Part shown: positions 20,101-29,321 of the stretch, piece by piece
Layout: every line of letters begins with the position of its first letter
How positions within the stretch are numbered: the first letter of the stretch is position 1
Assembly (NCBI RefSeq): GCF_001899645.1
Contig: NZ_MKVV01000016.1
Span: 126,220-190,219 of the forward strand
Direction: 5' to 3'
Length of the DNA: 64,000 nucleotides
DNA from: Pseudonocardia sp. 73-21
GTDB taxonomy: Bacteria > Actinomycetota > Actinomycetes > Mycobacteriales > Pseudonocardiaceae
Translations under genes and position numbers: made by a program
Notes under the pieces: generated by a model
Databases searched by the model: none
What the model was told of the DNA's origin: nothing
The model's input: the letters and a program-made list of their open reading frames with translations, nothing else

Positions 20101-20982
20101 CTACCCGTCCTCGACGGGGATCATGTCGACGCCCACCTGCATCACACTCTCGGCCGAGTCGCTGTAGATCACACCCTTGAGCGGCGGCACGTCGGAGTAG
20201 TCGCGGCCGTGGGCGAGCTCCACGAACGAGTCGTCGACGAGCCGGTCGTTGGTGGGGTCGAGGTCGAGCCAGCCGCTGCCGGTGAACACCGACATCCACG
20301 CGTGCGACGCGTCGGCACCCAGCACGCGCTCGCGGCCGGGGGGCGGGGTGGTACGCAGGTAGCCGCTCACGTAGCGGGCCGGGAGGCCCACCGAGCGCAG
20401 CGCGCTGACGCCGAGGTGGGCGAAGTCCTGGCAGACGCCCTCGCCGCGCTCCAGCAGCTCGGGGACGGTGCTGCCCACGCCGGAGCTCCCCGAGCGGTAC
20501 CGGAAGTCGCGGTGGATACGCGTGGAGAGGTCGATCGCCGCCTCGACGAGCGGCCGCCCCGGTGTGAACGACGGCTGCGCGTACGCGGTCACGGCGGCGT
20601 GCGGGGGCAGCCGGGGGGAGGGCAGGACGTAGCCGCGGGCGTCGAGCAGCTCCGGGGCCGGCGTCGTGTACAGCCCGTCGCGCACCACCTCCCAGGGCGT
20701 GGGGGACGTGGGCGGGGGCACCTCCGCCACCTCGACCAGGCTCTCGGCCAGCACCACCAGCTCGCGGTGGGCGGTGGTCACGCAGAAGTAGGTGGAGGTG
20801 TTGCCGAACGCGTCGGTGTGGTCGCGCAGCTCGGCGGGCTCGGGGTCGACGGTGACCCGGGCCTCGCGGATGGTCTGGCGCGGGCCCTCGCGGGGCAGCA
20901 GGTGGGCGCGCCCGAAGCTGGTGCCGACGTCGCCGTCGTAGCGGTAGGTGGTGCGGTGGGTGACGCGAAAAGTGGTCGTCAT
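20101..20982 (-). CDS. Transglutaminase-like cysteine peptidase (COG1305)
   Basis: A 293-residue protein. Residues 1-90 are the bacterial transglutaminase-like N-terminal beta domain (FRVTHRTTYRYDGDVGTSFG). The core has the Cys-His-Asp triad: Cys in GEGVCQDFAHLG, His in ADASHAWMSVF, Asp in LDLDPTND. No signal peptide or TM helix is seen, so it is cytoplasmic. The start ATG overlaps the upstream gene's TGA as ATGA. In the conserved cluster this protein is predicted to be a peptidase that edits or releases peptides made by the ATP-grasp and amidoligase partners. Confidence 0.88.
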   Translation of the reverse strand: MTTTFRVTHRTTYRYDGDVGTSFGRAHLLPREGPRQTIREARVTVDPEPAELRDHTDAFGNTSTYFCVTTAHRELVVLAESLVEVAEVPPPTSPTPWEVVRDGLYTTPAPELLDARGYVLPSPRLPPHAAVTAYAQPSFTPGRPLVEAAIDLSTRIHRDFRYRSGSSGVGSTVPELLERGEGVCQDFAHLGVSALRSVGLPARYVSGYLRTTPPPGRERVLGADASHAWMSVFTGSGWLDLDPTNDRLVDDSFVELAHGRDYSDVPPLKGVIYSDSAESVMQVGVDMIPVEDG

Positions 20983-23465
20983 CCCATCGCCTGCAACGGT
21001 CCGAGGGGGCGCGGCGGCAGGCCAGGGGCGAACCGGCCGCGTTCGAGTACCTCGGCGAACCCCCACAGGTCCTCGCTCAGCCCGGTGAGCTGGGCCCGCA
21101 GGGCCGCGCGGGTGCCGTCGGGGCCGCGGCGGGCCAGCTCCGCGGGGTCGATCGTGGCGAGCCGCCGCTCGACGGTCTCCAGCGCGGCGTCCACCCCGCC
21201 GTCGGGGCCGGGGACGGCGGCGGTGTCGGCGCGCAGCCGGTCGAGCTGGTGGCCGACGGCGCGCGGGTTGGCCGGGTCGGTGAGCAGCAGCTCGAGCACG
21301 GAGTCGACGCCGGTGCGCTGGCGGCGGCGGTGGGTGATGATGCTCTCGGCGGTGATCAGGACGGACTCCAGGACCAGGTCGTCGGCGGCCGGGACGGGGA
21401 CGTCGCAGAGGGTGGCGGCCAGCAGCGCGGTGACGTGCTGGGCGCGTTCGACGCGGCGGCCGGCGTCGAGCAGGTACCAGCCGGTGTCGCGGACGAGGCT
21501 CTCGGCGGCGATCCCGGAGAGCGCGAGCAGCCCCTCCAGCACGCGGGTCAGGGCGCCCGAGAGGTCGGCGGCCTCCGGCGCGGACGACGCGAGCCCGCCC
21601 AGCACCTCCTCCAGGCGGCCCAGCACGAACCAGGTGTCGTTCGACAGCTGCTCCCGCACGGCCTGCGCGGCGCCGACCAGCCGGTGCACGGCGTGGGCCA
21701 GCGTGCCGGGCCGGTCCCGGTCGGTCAGCAGGGCCAGCAGCTCGGGCCCGGGATCGGGGCCGCCGAACCCGGGGCCGGTGGCCGTCACGGCCGACGTGGC
21801 CCGCAGCAGCACCTCCAGCGCGCGCCCGCCCGCGTCCTCGGGGCTGGTCCGGAAGTCGGCCCAGCGGTCGGCGACGGCGCGGAGCAGCCGTGCGGTGTCC
21901 TCGGCGCGCTCGGCGTAGCGGCCGAGCCAGAACAGGTCCGCGGCGACGCGGGGGCTGAGCGTGTCCGCGGGCTCGCGGACGATCTCCAGCACCGGTGCCG
22001 TCGACACGGCCACCGGCCCGAGCACCCAGACGTCCTTCGCGACGGTGCCCGCGCCCATCCGGATCAGCCGCCGGGCCGGCTCGTCCGCGGCCTGGGCCAG
22101 CCCGCCCGACATCACCCGGAACCGGCCGCCCTCGGCCACCGCGAACGTGCGCAGGGACATCGGCCGGGCGTCGACCGAGCCGTCCGAGCCGATCACCGGC
22201 ACGGTGCTGGGCACCACGTGCTCCTGCCCGGCCCACGCGTGCGGCTCGGCCGTGATCCGGGCCGCCAGGTCGGCGCGTTCGGCGGCGCTGAGCTCCGCCC
22301 CGACCACGGTGGACCGCCCCTCGGAGCGGGCGATCGGCTTGATCAGCATCTCGGCCAGGTGGGCGAGCACGTGGGAGCGGCCCGCCGGATCGCCGCACCA
22401 CCAGGTCGGGGCGGCCGGCAGTGCGAGCGGCTCGTCGAGCAGGGCCTCGGCCAGCGCGGGCAGGAACGGCACCAGCCCGGGGTTCTCGGCCACGCCGCTG
22501 CCGATCCCGTTGACGACGGTGACCGTACCCAGCCGGGCGGCCTCCAGCAGCCCGGGCACGCCGAGGTGTGAGCCGGCCTGCAGGTCGAGCGGGTCGCACC
22601 AGGCGGCGTCGACGCGGCGCAGGATGACGTCCACCGGTTCCTTGCGCCCCAGCGTCCGACGCCAGACGCGGCCGTCGCGCACGGCCAGCTCCGAGCCCTG
22701 GACCAGCGGGAACCCGAGCGTCGACGCCAGCAGCGCCTGCTCGAACGCGGTCTCGCTCTGCGGGCCGGGGGTGAGCAGCACGATGCGGGCGGAGTCGGGG
22801 GCGAGCTCCTCCAGGCCGCTGCGCACCGCGTCGAAGAAGGGGCCGAGGCGGTGGATGCGGGAGCGCCGGTGCACGGGCGCGAGCACGCGGGCGGCCACAC
22901 GCCGGTTGGCCAGCGCGTACCCGGCGCCGGACGGCGACTGCACGCGGTCGCCCACGACGTGCCAGCCGTGCGGGGTGCGGGCGAGGTCGGCGCCGGCGAG
23001 GAACAGCTCGCGCCGCGGCGGGGTGCCCGCGCCGCGCATCCAGCCCCGGACGTAGCCCTCGTGGCCGAGCACGAGCTCGACGGGCAGCACGCCGGTGCGC
23101 AGCGTCAGGCGCGGCCCGTAGAGGTCCGAGAGCAGCCGGTCCAGGAGCTCGGCCCGCTGGGCGACCCCGCGTTCCAGGACGGCCCACTCCGCGGCGTCGA
23201 GCATGAGCGGCAACGGGTCGAGCGCCCACGGCTGCTCGGTGTCGCTGCCGGGCGGGTGGTAGCCGATGCCGCCCTCGGTGATCAGCCGGCGGGTGTCGGC
23301 GGCCAGCCGCCCGGTGCGGCCGCTCTCCAGCAGCGCGGCGATGTCGGTCCAGGCGCCGCGCACGCCCCCTTCGGCGTCGAGCATCTCGTCGTGACCGCCG
23401 GGGGCGGTATAGCGGCGACCGGCGGTCGCGGGGGTGGTCACGTGGTGACCCGCCGACGTGCTCAC
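20979..23465 (-). CDS. Circularly permuted ATP-grasp fused to alpha-E domain
   Basis: An 828-residue fusion of COG2308 (circularly permuted ATP-grasp, about residues 25-490; segments DLYGPRLTLRTGVLPVEL, VVNGIGSGVAENPGLVPFLP and GDPAGRSHVLAHL) and COG2307 (alpha-E, about 500-820; LSPRVAADLFWLGRYAERAE). These are often separate genes. ATP-grasp enzymes form amide bonds using ATP; Iyer and colleagues predicted a peptide or tag synthesis role. GTG at 23465 overlaps the upstream TGA by 4 nt (GTGA) and keeps the family-like YTAPGGHDEMLD start. ATGA overlap links it to the next gene. Confidence 0.9.
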   Translation of the reverse strand: MSTSAGHHVTTPATAGRRYTAPGGHDEMLDAEGGVRGAWTDIAALLESGRTGRLAADTRRLITEGGIGYHPPGSDTEQPWALDPLPLMLDAAEWAVLERGVAQRAELLDRLLSDLYGPRLTLRTGVLPVELVLGHEGYVRGWMRGAGTPPRRELFLAGADLARTPHGWHVVGDRVQSPSGAGYALANRRVAARVLAPVHRRSRIHRLGPFFDAVRSGLEELAPDSARIVLLTPGPQSETAFEQALLASTLGFPLVQGSELAVRDGRVWRRTLGRKEPVDVILRRVDAAWCDPLDLQAGSHLGVPGLLEAARLGTVTVVNGIGSGVAENPGLVPFLPALAEALLDEPLALPAAPTWWCGDPAGRSHVLAHLAEMLIKPIARSEGRSTVVGAELSAAERADLAARITAEPHAWAGQEHVVPSTVPVIGSDGSVDARPMSLRTFAVAEGGRFRVMSGGLAQAADEPARRLIRMGAGTVAKDVWVLGPVAVSTAPVLEIVREPADTLSPRVAADLFWLGRYAERAEDTARLLRAVADRWADFRTSPEDAGGRALEVLLRATSAVTATGPGFGGPDPGPELLALLTDRDRPGTLAHAVHRLVGAAQAVREQLSNDTWFVLGRLEEVLGGLASSAPEAADLSGALTRVLEGLLALSGIAAESLVRDTGWYLLDAGRRVERAQHVTALLAATLCDVPVPAADDLVLESVLITAESIITHRRRQRTGVDSVLELLLTDPANPRAVGHQLDRLRADTAAVPGPDGGVDAALETVERRLATIDPAELARRGPDGTRAALRAQLTGLSEDLWGFAEVLERGRFAPGLPPRPLGPLQAMG

Positions 23466-26400
23466 TCCCGCGGAGGCGGCATCGACACCGCTACCCGTCT
23501 CAGATCCAGCGTGCGCGGGTACTCGCTGTCGACGATCGGCGCGGGCAGCTGCACGGGACCGGGGCTGTGGCCGTACGGCGTGAAGCGGGCGCCGCGCCGG
23601 GCCTCGGCCTCCTTCGCGTTGACCGGGAAGGTGTCGTAGCTGCGGCCGCCCGGATGCACCACGTGGTAGGTGCAGCCGCCGATCGAGCGGCCGTTCCAGC
23701 GGTCGACGAGATCGAACGTCAGCGGTGAATGCACGCCGATGGTCGGGTGCAGGGCCGACGGCGGCGCCCAGGCACGGAACCGGACGCCGGCCACCAGCCC
23801 GTCGCCGGAGCCGGCCGGGTGCAGCGGCACGGGCACGCCGTTGCAGGTGATGGCGTAGCGGTCCTCCAGCGCCCCGGTGACGCGGATCTGGACGCGCTCC
23901 ACCGACGAGTCGACGTACCGCGCGACCCCGCCGCTGGCCATCTCCTCGCCCAGCACGTGCCAGGGCTCGATGGCCCCGCGCAGCTCGAGCGTGATCCCGT
24001 TGACCTCGACGGTGCCCAGGCGCGGGAACCGGAACTCCAGGAACGGGTCCAGCCAGGCCGTGTCGAAGCCGATGCCGTGCCCGCGCAGGTCGGCGGCCAC
24101 CTCGGCGATGTCGGCGGCCAGATGAGCGGGCAGCAGGAACGCGTCGTGCAGACGGGTGCCCCAGCGCACGAGCTTCCCGGTGTAGGGCGCCGCCCAGAAC
24201 CGCGCGACGAGCGCGCGCACCAGCAGTGCCTGCACCAGCGACATGTCCGGGTGCGGAGGCTGTTCGAACCCGCGCAGCTCCAGCAGGCCCAGCCGGCCGC
24301 GCTCGGAATCGGGGCTGAACAGCTTGTCGATGCAGAACTCCGACCGGTGGGTGTTGCCGGTGATGTCGGTGAGCAGGTGGCGCAGGGCCCGGTCGACGTG
24401 CCAGGATCCGGCTCCTTCGCACTCACCCAGCTTCGCCAGCTCGGCGAACGCGATCTCCAGCTCGTAGAGCGTCTCGTGGCGGCCCTCGTCGACGCGCGGG
24501 GCCTGGCTGGTGGGGCCGATGAAACGGCCGCTGAACAGGTACGACAGCGACGGGTGGTGCTGCCAGAACGTCAGCATCGACACCAGCAGGTCGGGCCGAC
24601 GCAGCAGCGGCGAGTCCTTCGGCGTGATGCCGCCCAGGGTGATGTGGTTGCCGCCGCCGGTGCCGGTGTGCGTGCCGTCGAGGGTGAACGTCTCGGCGGC
24701 CAGCCCCACCTCGTGCGCGCAGCGGTGCAGCGTCCCGGTGATCTCCACCAGCTCGTCCCAGGACGTGGCGGGGTGCACGTTGACCTCGATGACGCCCGGG
24801 TCCGGCGTGACCGTCAACGTGCGGGTGCGCGGGTCGCCGGGCGGCGCGTAGCCCTCCAGCACCACGGGAACCCCGACGCCCGCGGCGGCGCGCTCCACCA
24901 CGCCGAGCAGCTCCACGGCGTCCGCGGACTCCTCCAGCGGCGGCAGGAACACGTACAGGTGCCCGGCGCGCTCCTGGACGCACAGCGCGGTGGTGGGCGC
25001 CTTCTCGACGGGCGTGACGGCGGCGGGCGGCGGGTCGACCAGCGGCAGTCCCTCGGGGCCGAGTGCGGTCGGTGCGGGCAGCGGGGCGAGCTCGCGGAAC
25101 CGTGAGGCCTCCGGCGTGCCGGGCGGCGGCGTCCACGAGATCGACGACAGGGGCAGCCGCAGCCCGGCCGGCGACGTGCCGTCCACCAGCACGATCCGGC
25201 CGCGGCGGGTGGTCCACTCGGCGGTGGCCCAGCCCGCGCCGTCCTCGGTCCGGTGCACGGGCAGGATCCAGGCGACCGGGTCGCCGTGCTCGGCGTCGAG
25301 CTGGTCCACGACCTCGGCCCGGGCGTCGCGGTCGGCGAGAGGTCCCTCGACGTCGGTTGCGGGCGGGTCCCCGTCGGGCAGCCGGGCCTCGGTCGCGAGA
25401 CGGGTGAGCGGGTCCTCGAACACGGGCCTGGCGTAGGCGGCGTCGATGCCCAGGCCCTCGGCGACGGCCCGCATCACGTGCTCGACGTCCTCGCGGGCGG
25501 CGGCCGACCCGGGCGTCACCACCGGCGGCCCGGACGGCACGTCGAGCAGGGAGGCGTCTCGCCAGAGCGCCGCGCCGTCGGTGCGCCAGATCAGCGCGGT
25601 CTGCCAGCGCGGCAGCGGCTCACCCGGGTACCACTTGCCCTGGCCGCGGTGCACGACGCCGCCGGGGGCGAAGTGGTCGAACAGCTTCGCGGCCAGCCGG
25701 TCGGCACGTTCACGCTTCTCGGGGCCGTCGGCGGCGATCGTCCACTGGGGCGAGGACATGTCGTCCTTCGCGACGAACGTGGGCTCGCCGCCCATCGTCA
25801 GCCGGACGTCGCCCGCGGTGAGCAGGTCGTCGACGGCGTGGCCGACGGCGTGGATCTTCTCGCGCTGCTCGTTGGAGTAGGGGCGGGTGACGCGGGGGTC
25901 CTCGTGGACGCGCCGGACGACGTTGGAGAACTCGAACGTCGTCTCGCACGGGTCCACCATGCCGCTGATCGGGGCCGCGCGGCCCGGGCTCGGCGTCGCG
26001 GCGAGCGGGATGTGGCCCTCGCCCGCGAGCAGCCCGGACGTGGCGTCGAGGCCGACCCACCCGGCCCCGGGGACGTAGACCTCCGCCCAGGCGTGCAGGT
26101 CGGTGAAGTCGCTGTCGAACGCGGGCGGCGTGACCCCGGGGACGGCGTCGGGCGCGAGCTGGACCAGGTAGCCGGAGACGAAACGCGCGGCCAACCCCAG
26201 CTCGCGCATCGCCGCCACGAGCATCCACGCGCTGTCGCGGCACGAGCCGACGGCGCGCTGCAGCGTGGTGTCGGGCGTCTGGACGCCGGGCTCCATCCGC
26301 ACCGAGTAGGCGACGTCGCCGGCGATCTGGCGGTTGAGCCCGATGAGGAAGCCGACGATCGCCTGGCCGGGCGCGGTCAGGTCGCGGTGGTCGGCGAGCC

Positions 26401-26788
26401 ACGCCGTCAGCAGCGGGTTGTCCCCGACCGGCCGCAGGTAGGGCTCGAGGTCCTGGGCCAGCTCGGGCGGGTAGGCGAACCCGGACCGCTCGGCGTAGGA
26501 CTCCACGAAGAAGTCGAACGGGTTGATCACCGTCATCTCCGCGAGCAGGCTCACGGTGATCGTGAGGTCGGTGGCGGGTTCGGGGAACACCAGCCGGGCG
26601 ACGTGGTTGCCGTGCGCGTCCTGCTGCCAGTTGACGAAGTGGTTGGCCGGCTCCACCCGCAGCGAGTAGCCGGTGATCGGCGTGCGGCAGTGCGGGGCGG
26701 GGCGCAGGCGCACGGTGTGTGCACCGATGCCCACCGGGCGGTCGAAGTGGTAGGCGGTGCGGTGCTCCACGGAGACCCTCGTGGTCAT
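23462..26788 (-). CDS. Transglutaminase fused to DUF2126 putative amidoligase
   Basis: An 1108-residue two-domain protein that begins the operon. The N-terminal ~300 residues are a transglutaminase-like domain (Cys in AVGSCRDSAWMLV, His in DLHAWAEVYVPGAGW, Asp in GLDATSG). The rest is DUF2126, which Pfam names a putative amidoligase; recognisable parts are the RLTMGGEPTFVAKDD segment, GQGKWYPGEPLPRWQ, and HTGTGGGNHITLGG. The long DUF2126 form is standard for the family. The start ATG at 26788 gives MTTRVSVEHRTAYHF. It is the first of four (or five) overlapping genes in the system. No substrate is known. Confidence 0.9.
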   Translation of the reverse strand: MTTRVSVEHRTAYHFDRPVGIGAHTVRLRPAPHCRTPITGYSLRVEPANHFVNWQQDAHGNHVARLVFPEPATDLTITVSLLAEMTVINPFDFFVESYAERSGFAYPPELAQDLEPYLRPVGDNPLLTAWLADHRDLTAPGQAIVGFLIGLNRQIAGDVAYSVRMEPGVQTPDTTLQRAVGSCRDSAWMLVAAMRELGLAARFVSGYLVQLAPDAVPGVTPPAFDSDFTDLHAWAEVYVPGAGWVGLDATSGLLAGEGHIPLAATPSPGRAAPISGMVDPCETTFEFSNVVRRVHEDPRVTRPYSNEQREKIHAVGHAVDDLLTAGDVRLTMGGEPTFVAKDDMSSPQWTIAADGPEKRERADRLAAKLFDHFAPGGVVHRGQGKWYPGEPLPRWQTALIWRTDGAALWRDASLLDVPSGPPVVTPGSAAAREDVEHVMRAVAEGLGIDAAYARPVFEDPLTRLATEARLPDGDPPATDVEGPLADRDARAEVVDQLDAEHGDPVAWILPVHRTEDGAGWATAEWTTRRGRIVLVDGTSPAGLRLPLSSISWTPPPGTPEASRFRELAPLPAPTALGPEGLPLVDPPPAAVTPVEKAPTTALCVQERAGHLYVFLPPLEESADAVELLGVVERAAAGVGVPVVLEGYAPPGDPRTRTLTVTPDPGVIEVNVHPATSWDELVEITGTLHRCAHEVGLAAETFTLDGTHTGTGGGNHITLGGITPKDSPLLRRPDLLVSMLTFWQHHPSLSYLFSGRFIGPTSQAPRVDEGRHETLYELEIAFAELAKLGECEGAGSWHVDRALRHLLTDITGNTHRSEFCIDKLFSPDSERGRLGLLELRGFEQPPHPDMSLVQALLVRALVARFWAAPYTGKLVRWGTRLHDAFLLPAHLAADIAEVAADLRGHGIGFDTAWLDPFLEFRFPRLGTVEVNGITLELRGAIEPWHVLGEEMASGGVARYVDSSVERVQIRVTGALEDRYAITCNGVPVPLHPAGSGDGLVAGVRFRAWAPPSALHPTIGVHSPLTFDLVDRWNGRSIGGCTYHVVHPGGRSYDTFPVNAKEAEARRGARFTPYGHSPGPVQLPAPIVDSEYPRTLDLRRVAVSMPPPRE

Positions 26789-26918
26789 GACAACCCCTCC
26801 TCGCTGGTCGGCTCCATCGTCAGGGGCGACCGACAGGGGTGTGTTTCCACCAGGTGAAGGATGGCCGGGGCCGTGGTCGGGGGCAAGGTGACCCCGGGCT
26901 CAGTGTCCGCACGCGGCG

Positions 26919-27168
26919 CTACGGCCAGGTGGCGAGCAGGACGTCGACACGCCGATCGCGGTCGGGGATGAGGTGGGTGATCATTCCACCGGCCCCGAAG
27001 GGGGTTGCGGACCGCGGCGTCGGGGTCGCGTTCGGGGTTGCCCGACCGGCCGCTCCACGGGGTCGGCTCCACCATGGCTGGTGCCTCGGCGAGCGGGATC
27101 AGCGCCCGAGGCGGTCGTGAGGAGATCGTGTCCTGCGCGGCCGGGTCGATGTCGATGGAGTAGCTCAC
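26919..27168 (-). pseudogene. Frameshifted RelE/ParE-like small protein gene
   Basis: From the GTG at 27168 the frame reads [17 protein letters not shown] and [19 protein letters not shown], which resembles actinobacterial RelE-like plasmid-stabilisation proteins. At a run of five G (27000-27004, minus-strand C run) the homology moves to the next frame, [20 protein letters not shown], and ends LLATWP at the stop at 26919-26921. The total is 250 nt, one base over a multiple of three, so removing one base of the homopolymer restores an 82-residue protein. No antitoxin partner is evident. Confidence 0.68.
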
Positions 27169-27428
27169 GTCGCTGCGCTTCGTGCCGGGCCGTCTACTCC
27201 GGCAGTCCGAGCTCCGCTCTCAGCTGGGCCCAGGGCACGGCTCCCGCCGCGCGTTCCCCGGTGCGCAGCCGGGTCCGGGCCGAGGCCAGGGTGGCCCTCC
27301 GGACGGCCTCGACGCGCCGGAGGCCACGACACAACGTGTGGGGGGAGCCGGCAGGTCCGGCGCGCAAACGCCGCGGGTGCGTGGGAGTCCGCACGGAAGT
27401 GGTGGTCGGAGCGGTTCGCTGGCCCGAC

Positions 27429-27434
27429 TACCCT
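27429..27434 (+). promoter_or_regulatory. Probable -10 hexamer of guaA
   Basis: TACCCT, 6 nt before the GTG at 27441; TANNNT pattern at leaderless spacing. No SD-like sequence lies between. Confidence 0.45.
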
Positions 27435-27440
27435 GGGACC

Positions 27441-28991
27441 GTGCAGCCGCCCACCGTCCTCGTCGTCGACTACGGCGCCCAGTACGCCCAGCTCATCGCG
27501 CGTCGCGTCCGCGAGGCGCAGGTCTACTCGGAGATCGTGCCCGGCGACACCTCCGTCGCGGACATCGTCGCCCGCAAGCCCGCCGCCGTGATCCTCTCCG
27601 GCGGCCCGGCCAGCGTCTACGCCGACGGGGCCCCGGCCGTCGACCCCGCGCTGTTCGAGGCCGGCATCCCGGTGCTCGGCCTCTGCTACGGCTTCCAGGC
27701 CATGGCCCGCGCGCTCGGCGGGGAGGTGGCCCCCGACGGCACCCGCGAGTACGGCCGCACCGAGCTGACGGTCACCGACCACCCCGGGACACTGCACGAA
27801 GGCCTGCCCGGCAAGCACCCGGTGTGGATGAGCCACGGCGACTCCGTGGTCAGCGCACCCCCCGGCTTCACGGTCACCGCGTCGTCGGAGCGCGCGGCCG
27901 TCGCGGCGTTCGAGGACACCGACCGGCGGCTGGCCGGCGTGCAGTACCACCCCGAGGTGGGCCACTCCCCGCACGGCCAGGAGGTGCTGCGCCGCTTCCT
28001 GCACGAGGTCGCGGAGATCGGCACCGGCTGGAACACCTCGTCGATCATCGACGACACGGTCGCCGCCGTCCGCGAGCAGGTGGGTGAGGGCCGGGCCATC
28101 TGCGGTCTGTCGGGCGGCGTGGACTCCGCCGTCGCGGCCGCGCTTGTCCAGCGGGCCATCGGCGACCGGCTGACCTGCGTCTTCGTCGACCACGGCCTGC
28201 TGCGCGCCGGAGAGCGCGAGCAGGTGGAACGCGACTTCGTGGCCGCCACCGGCGCAAAGCTGCACACCGTCGACGTGGCCGACCGGTTCCTCGCGGCACT
28301 GGCAGGCGTCACCGACCCGGAGACCAAGCGCAAGATCATCGGACGCGAGTTCATCCGGGTCTTCGAGGCGGCCACCGCCGAGGTGGCCCAGGACGAGCAC
28401 GTCGGGTTCCTCGTGCAGGGCACCCTCTACCCGGACGTCGTCGAGTCCGGTGGGGGATCGGGCACCGCCACCATCAAGAGCCACCACAACGTCGGCGGGC
28501 TGCCCGACGACATCGAGTTCGCGCTGGTCGAGCCGTTGCGGGCGCTGTTCAAGGACGAGGTCCGCCGGGTCGGCGCCGAGCTGGGGCTGCCCGAGACCAT
28601 CGTCGGCCGTCAGCCGTTCCCCGGGCCCGGCCTGGGCATCCGGATCATCGGCGAGGTCACGTTCGACCGGCTGGAGACCCTGCGGGCGGCCGACGCGATC
28701 GCCCGCGAGGAGCTCACCGCCGCCGGGCTCGACACGACCATCTGGCAGTGCCCGGTGGTGCTGCTGGCCGACGTCCGCAGCGTCGGCGTCCAGGGCGACG
28801 GGCGCACCTACGGCCACCCGATCGTGCTGCGCCCGGTCAGCTCCGAGGACGCGATGACGGCCGACTGGACCCGGCTGCCCTACGAGGTGCTCGAACGCAT
28901 CTCCACGCGCATCACCAACGAGGTCGCCGAGGTGAACCGGGTCGTTCTCGACGTCACCTCGAAGCCGCCCGGCACCATCGAGTGGGAGTGA
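27441..28991 (+). CDS. guaA: GMP synthase (glutamine-hydrolysing)
   Basis: A 516-residue enzyme that aminates XMP to GMP using glutamine and ATP. The class I amidotransferase domain (1-200) shows the nucleophile in LGLCYGFQ, with His and Glu in [11 protein letters not shown]. The ATP-pyrophosphatase domain has the P-loop [14 protein letters not shown]. The C-terminal dimerisation domain ends with [14 protein letters not shown] at 27441 is preferred over the open upstream frame because it gives the canonical [18 protein letters not shown] start. Its likely upstream partner guaB is in the same orientation 12 kb away. Confidence 0.97.
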   Translation: MQPPTVLVVDYGAQYAQLIARRVREAQVYSEIVPGDTSVADIVARKPAAVILSGGPASVYADGAPAVDPALFEAGIPVLGLCYGFQAMARALGGEVAPDGTREYGRTELTVTDHPGTLHEGLPGKHPVWMSHGDSVVSAPPGFTVTASSERAAVAAFEDTDRRLAGVQYHPEVGHSPHGQEVLRRFLHEVAEIGTGWNTSSIIDDTVAAVREQVGEGRAICGLSGGVDSAVAAALVQRAIGDRLTCVFVDHGLLRAGEREQVERDFVAATGAKLHTVDVADRFLAALAGVTDPETKRKIIGREFIRVFEAATAEVAQDEHVGFLVQGTLYPDVVESGGGSGTATIKSHHNVGGLPDDIEFALVEPLRALFKDEVRRVGAELGLPETIVGRQPFPGPGLGIRIIGEVTFDRLETLRAADAIAREELTAAGLDTTIWQCPVVLLADVRSVGVQGDGRTYGHPIVLRPVSSEDAMTADWTRLPYEVLERISTRITNEVAEVNRVVLDVTSKPPGTIEWE

Positions 28992-28998
28992 AACGGCT

Positions 28999-29038
28999 GT
29001 GAGCGGATATCAGGGTCCCGACCCTGATATCCGCTCAC
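28999..29038. terminator. 18-bp perfect hairpin after guaA
   Basis: Arms 28999-29016 and 29021-29038 are perfectly complementary with a 4-nt loop (CCCG). It starts 7 nt after the guaA stop and lies before the convergent gene at 29103. It contains GGATATC, unusually AT-rich for this genome. Confidence 0.75.
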
Positions 29039-29102
29039 GAGCGGCGGAGCCGCTCCTCCCCCCGGCGGGCCGCTGCGCTCCCCAGCTCGCGGCCCGCACG
29101 TC

Positions 29103-29321
29103 TCAGGTCGTGTGCCGCCCCCGGAGGCTCCCGACCAGCAACAGCAGTCCGATCACGGCGGCGCCGCCCGCGAGCAGCCAGCGGGGGTCGAACCCCGCGA
29201 GGCTGGGCACCTGGCCGACGAATGCCGACACCGACATCCCCAGGGCCAGCAGCCCCACCAGCAGCATCACCACGTCCGGGCCGCGTCGGCGGGAGACCGT
29301 CCCCTCGTCGTACTCAGCCAC
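29103..29321 (-). CDS. Small two-helix membrane protein
   Basis: A 72-residue protein with two predicted TM helices (VVMLLVGLLALGMSVSAFVG and LLAGGAAVIGLLLLVGSL). The GTG at 29321 overlaps the end of the upstream PspC gene by 8 nt, so they are translationally coupled; a longer in-frame start at 29396 lies within the PspC gene and is less likely. It may form part of a membrane complex with the PspC protein. Confidence 0.7.
   Translation of the reverse strand: MAEYDEGTVSRRRGPDVVMLLVGLLALGMSVSAFVGQVPSLAGFDPRWLLAGGAAVIGLLLLVGSLRGRHTT

Noticed and set aside
20979..24422. Very long alternative open frames across the amidoligase operon
   Set aside because: High GC keeps antisense and out-of-frame reads open; the extensions have no family homology and overlap real genes, whose starts form 4-nt overlaps.
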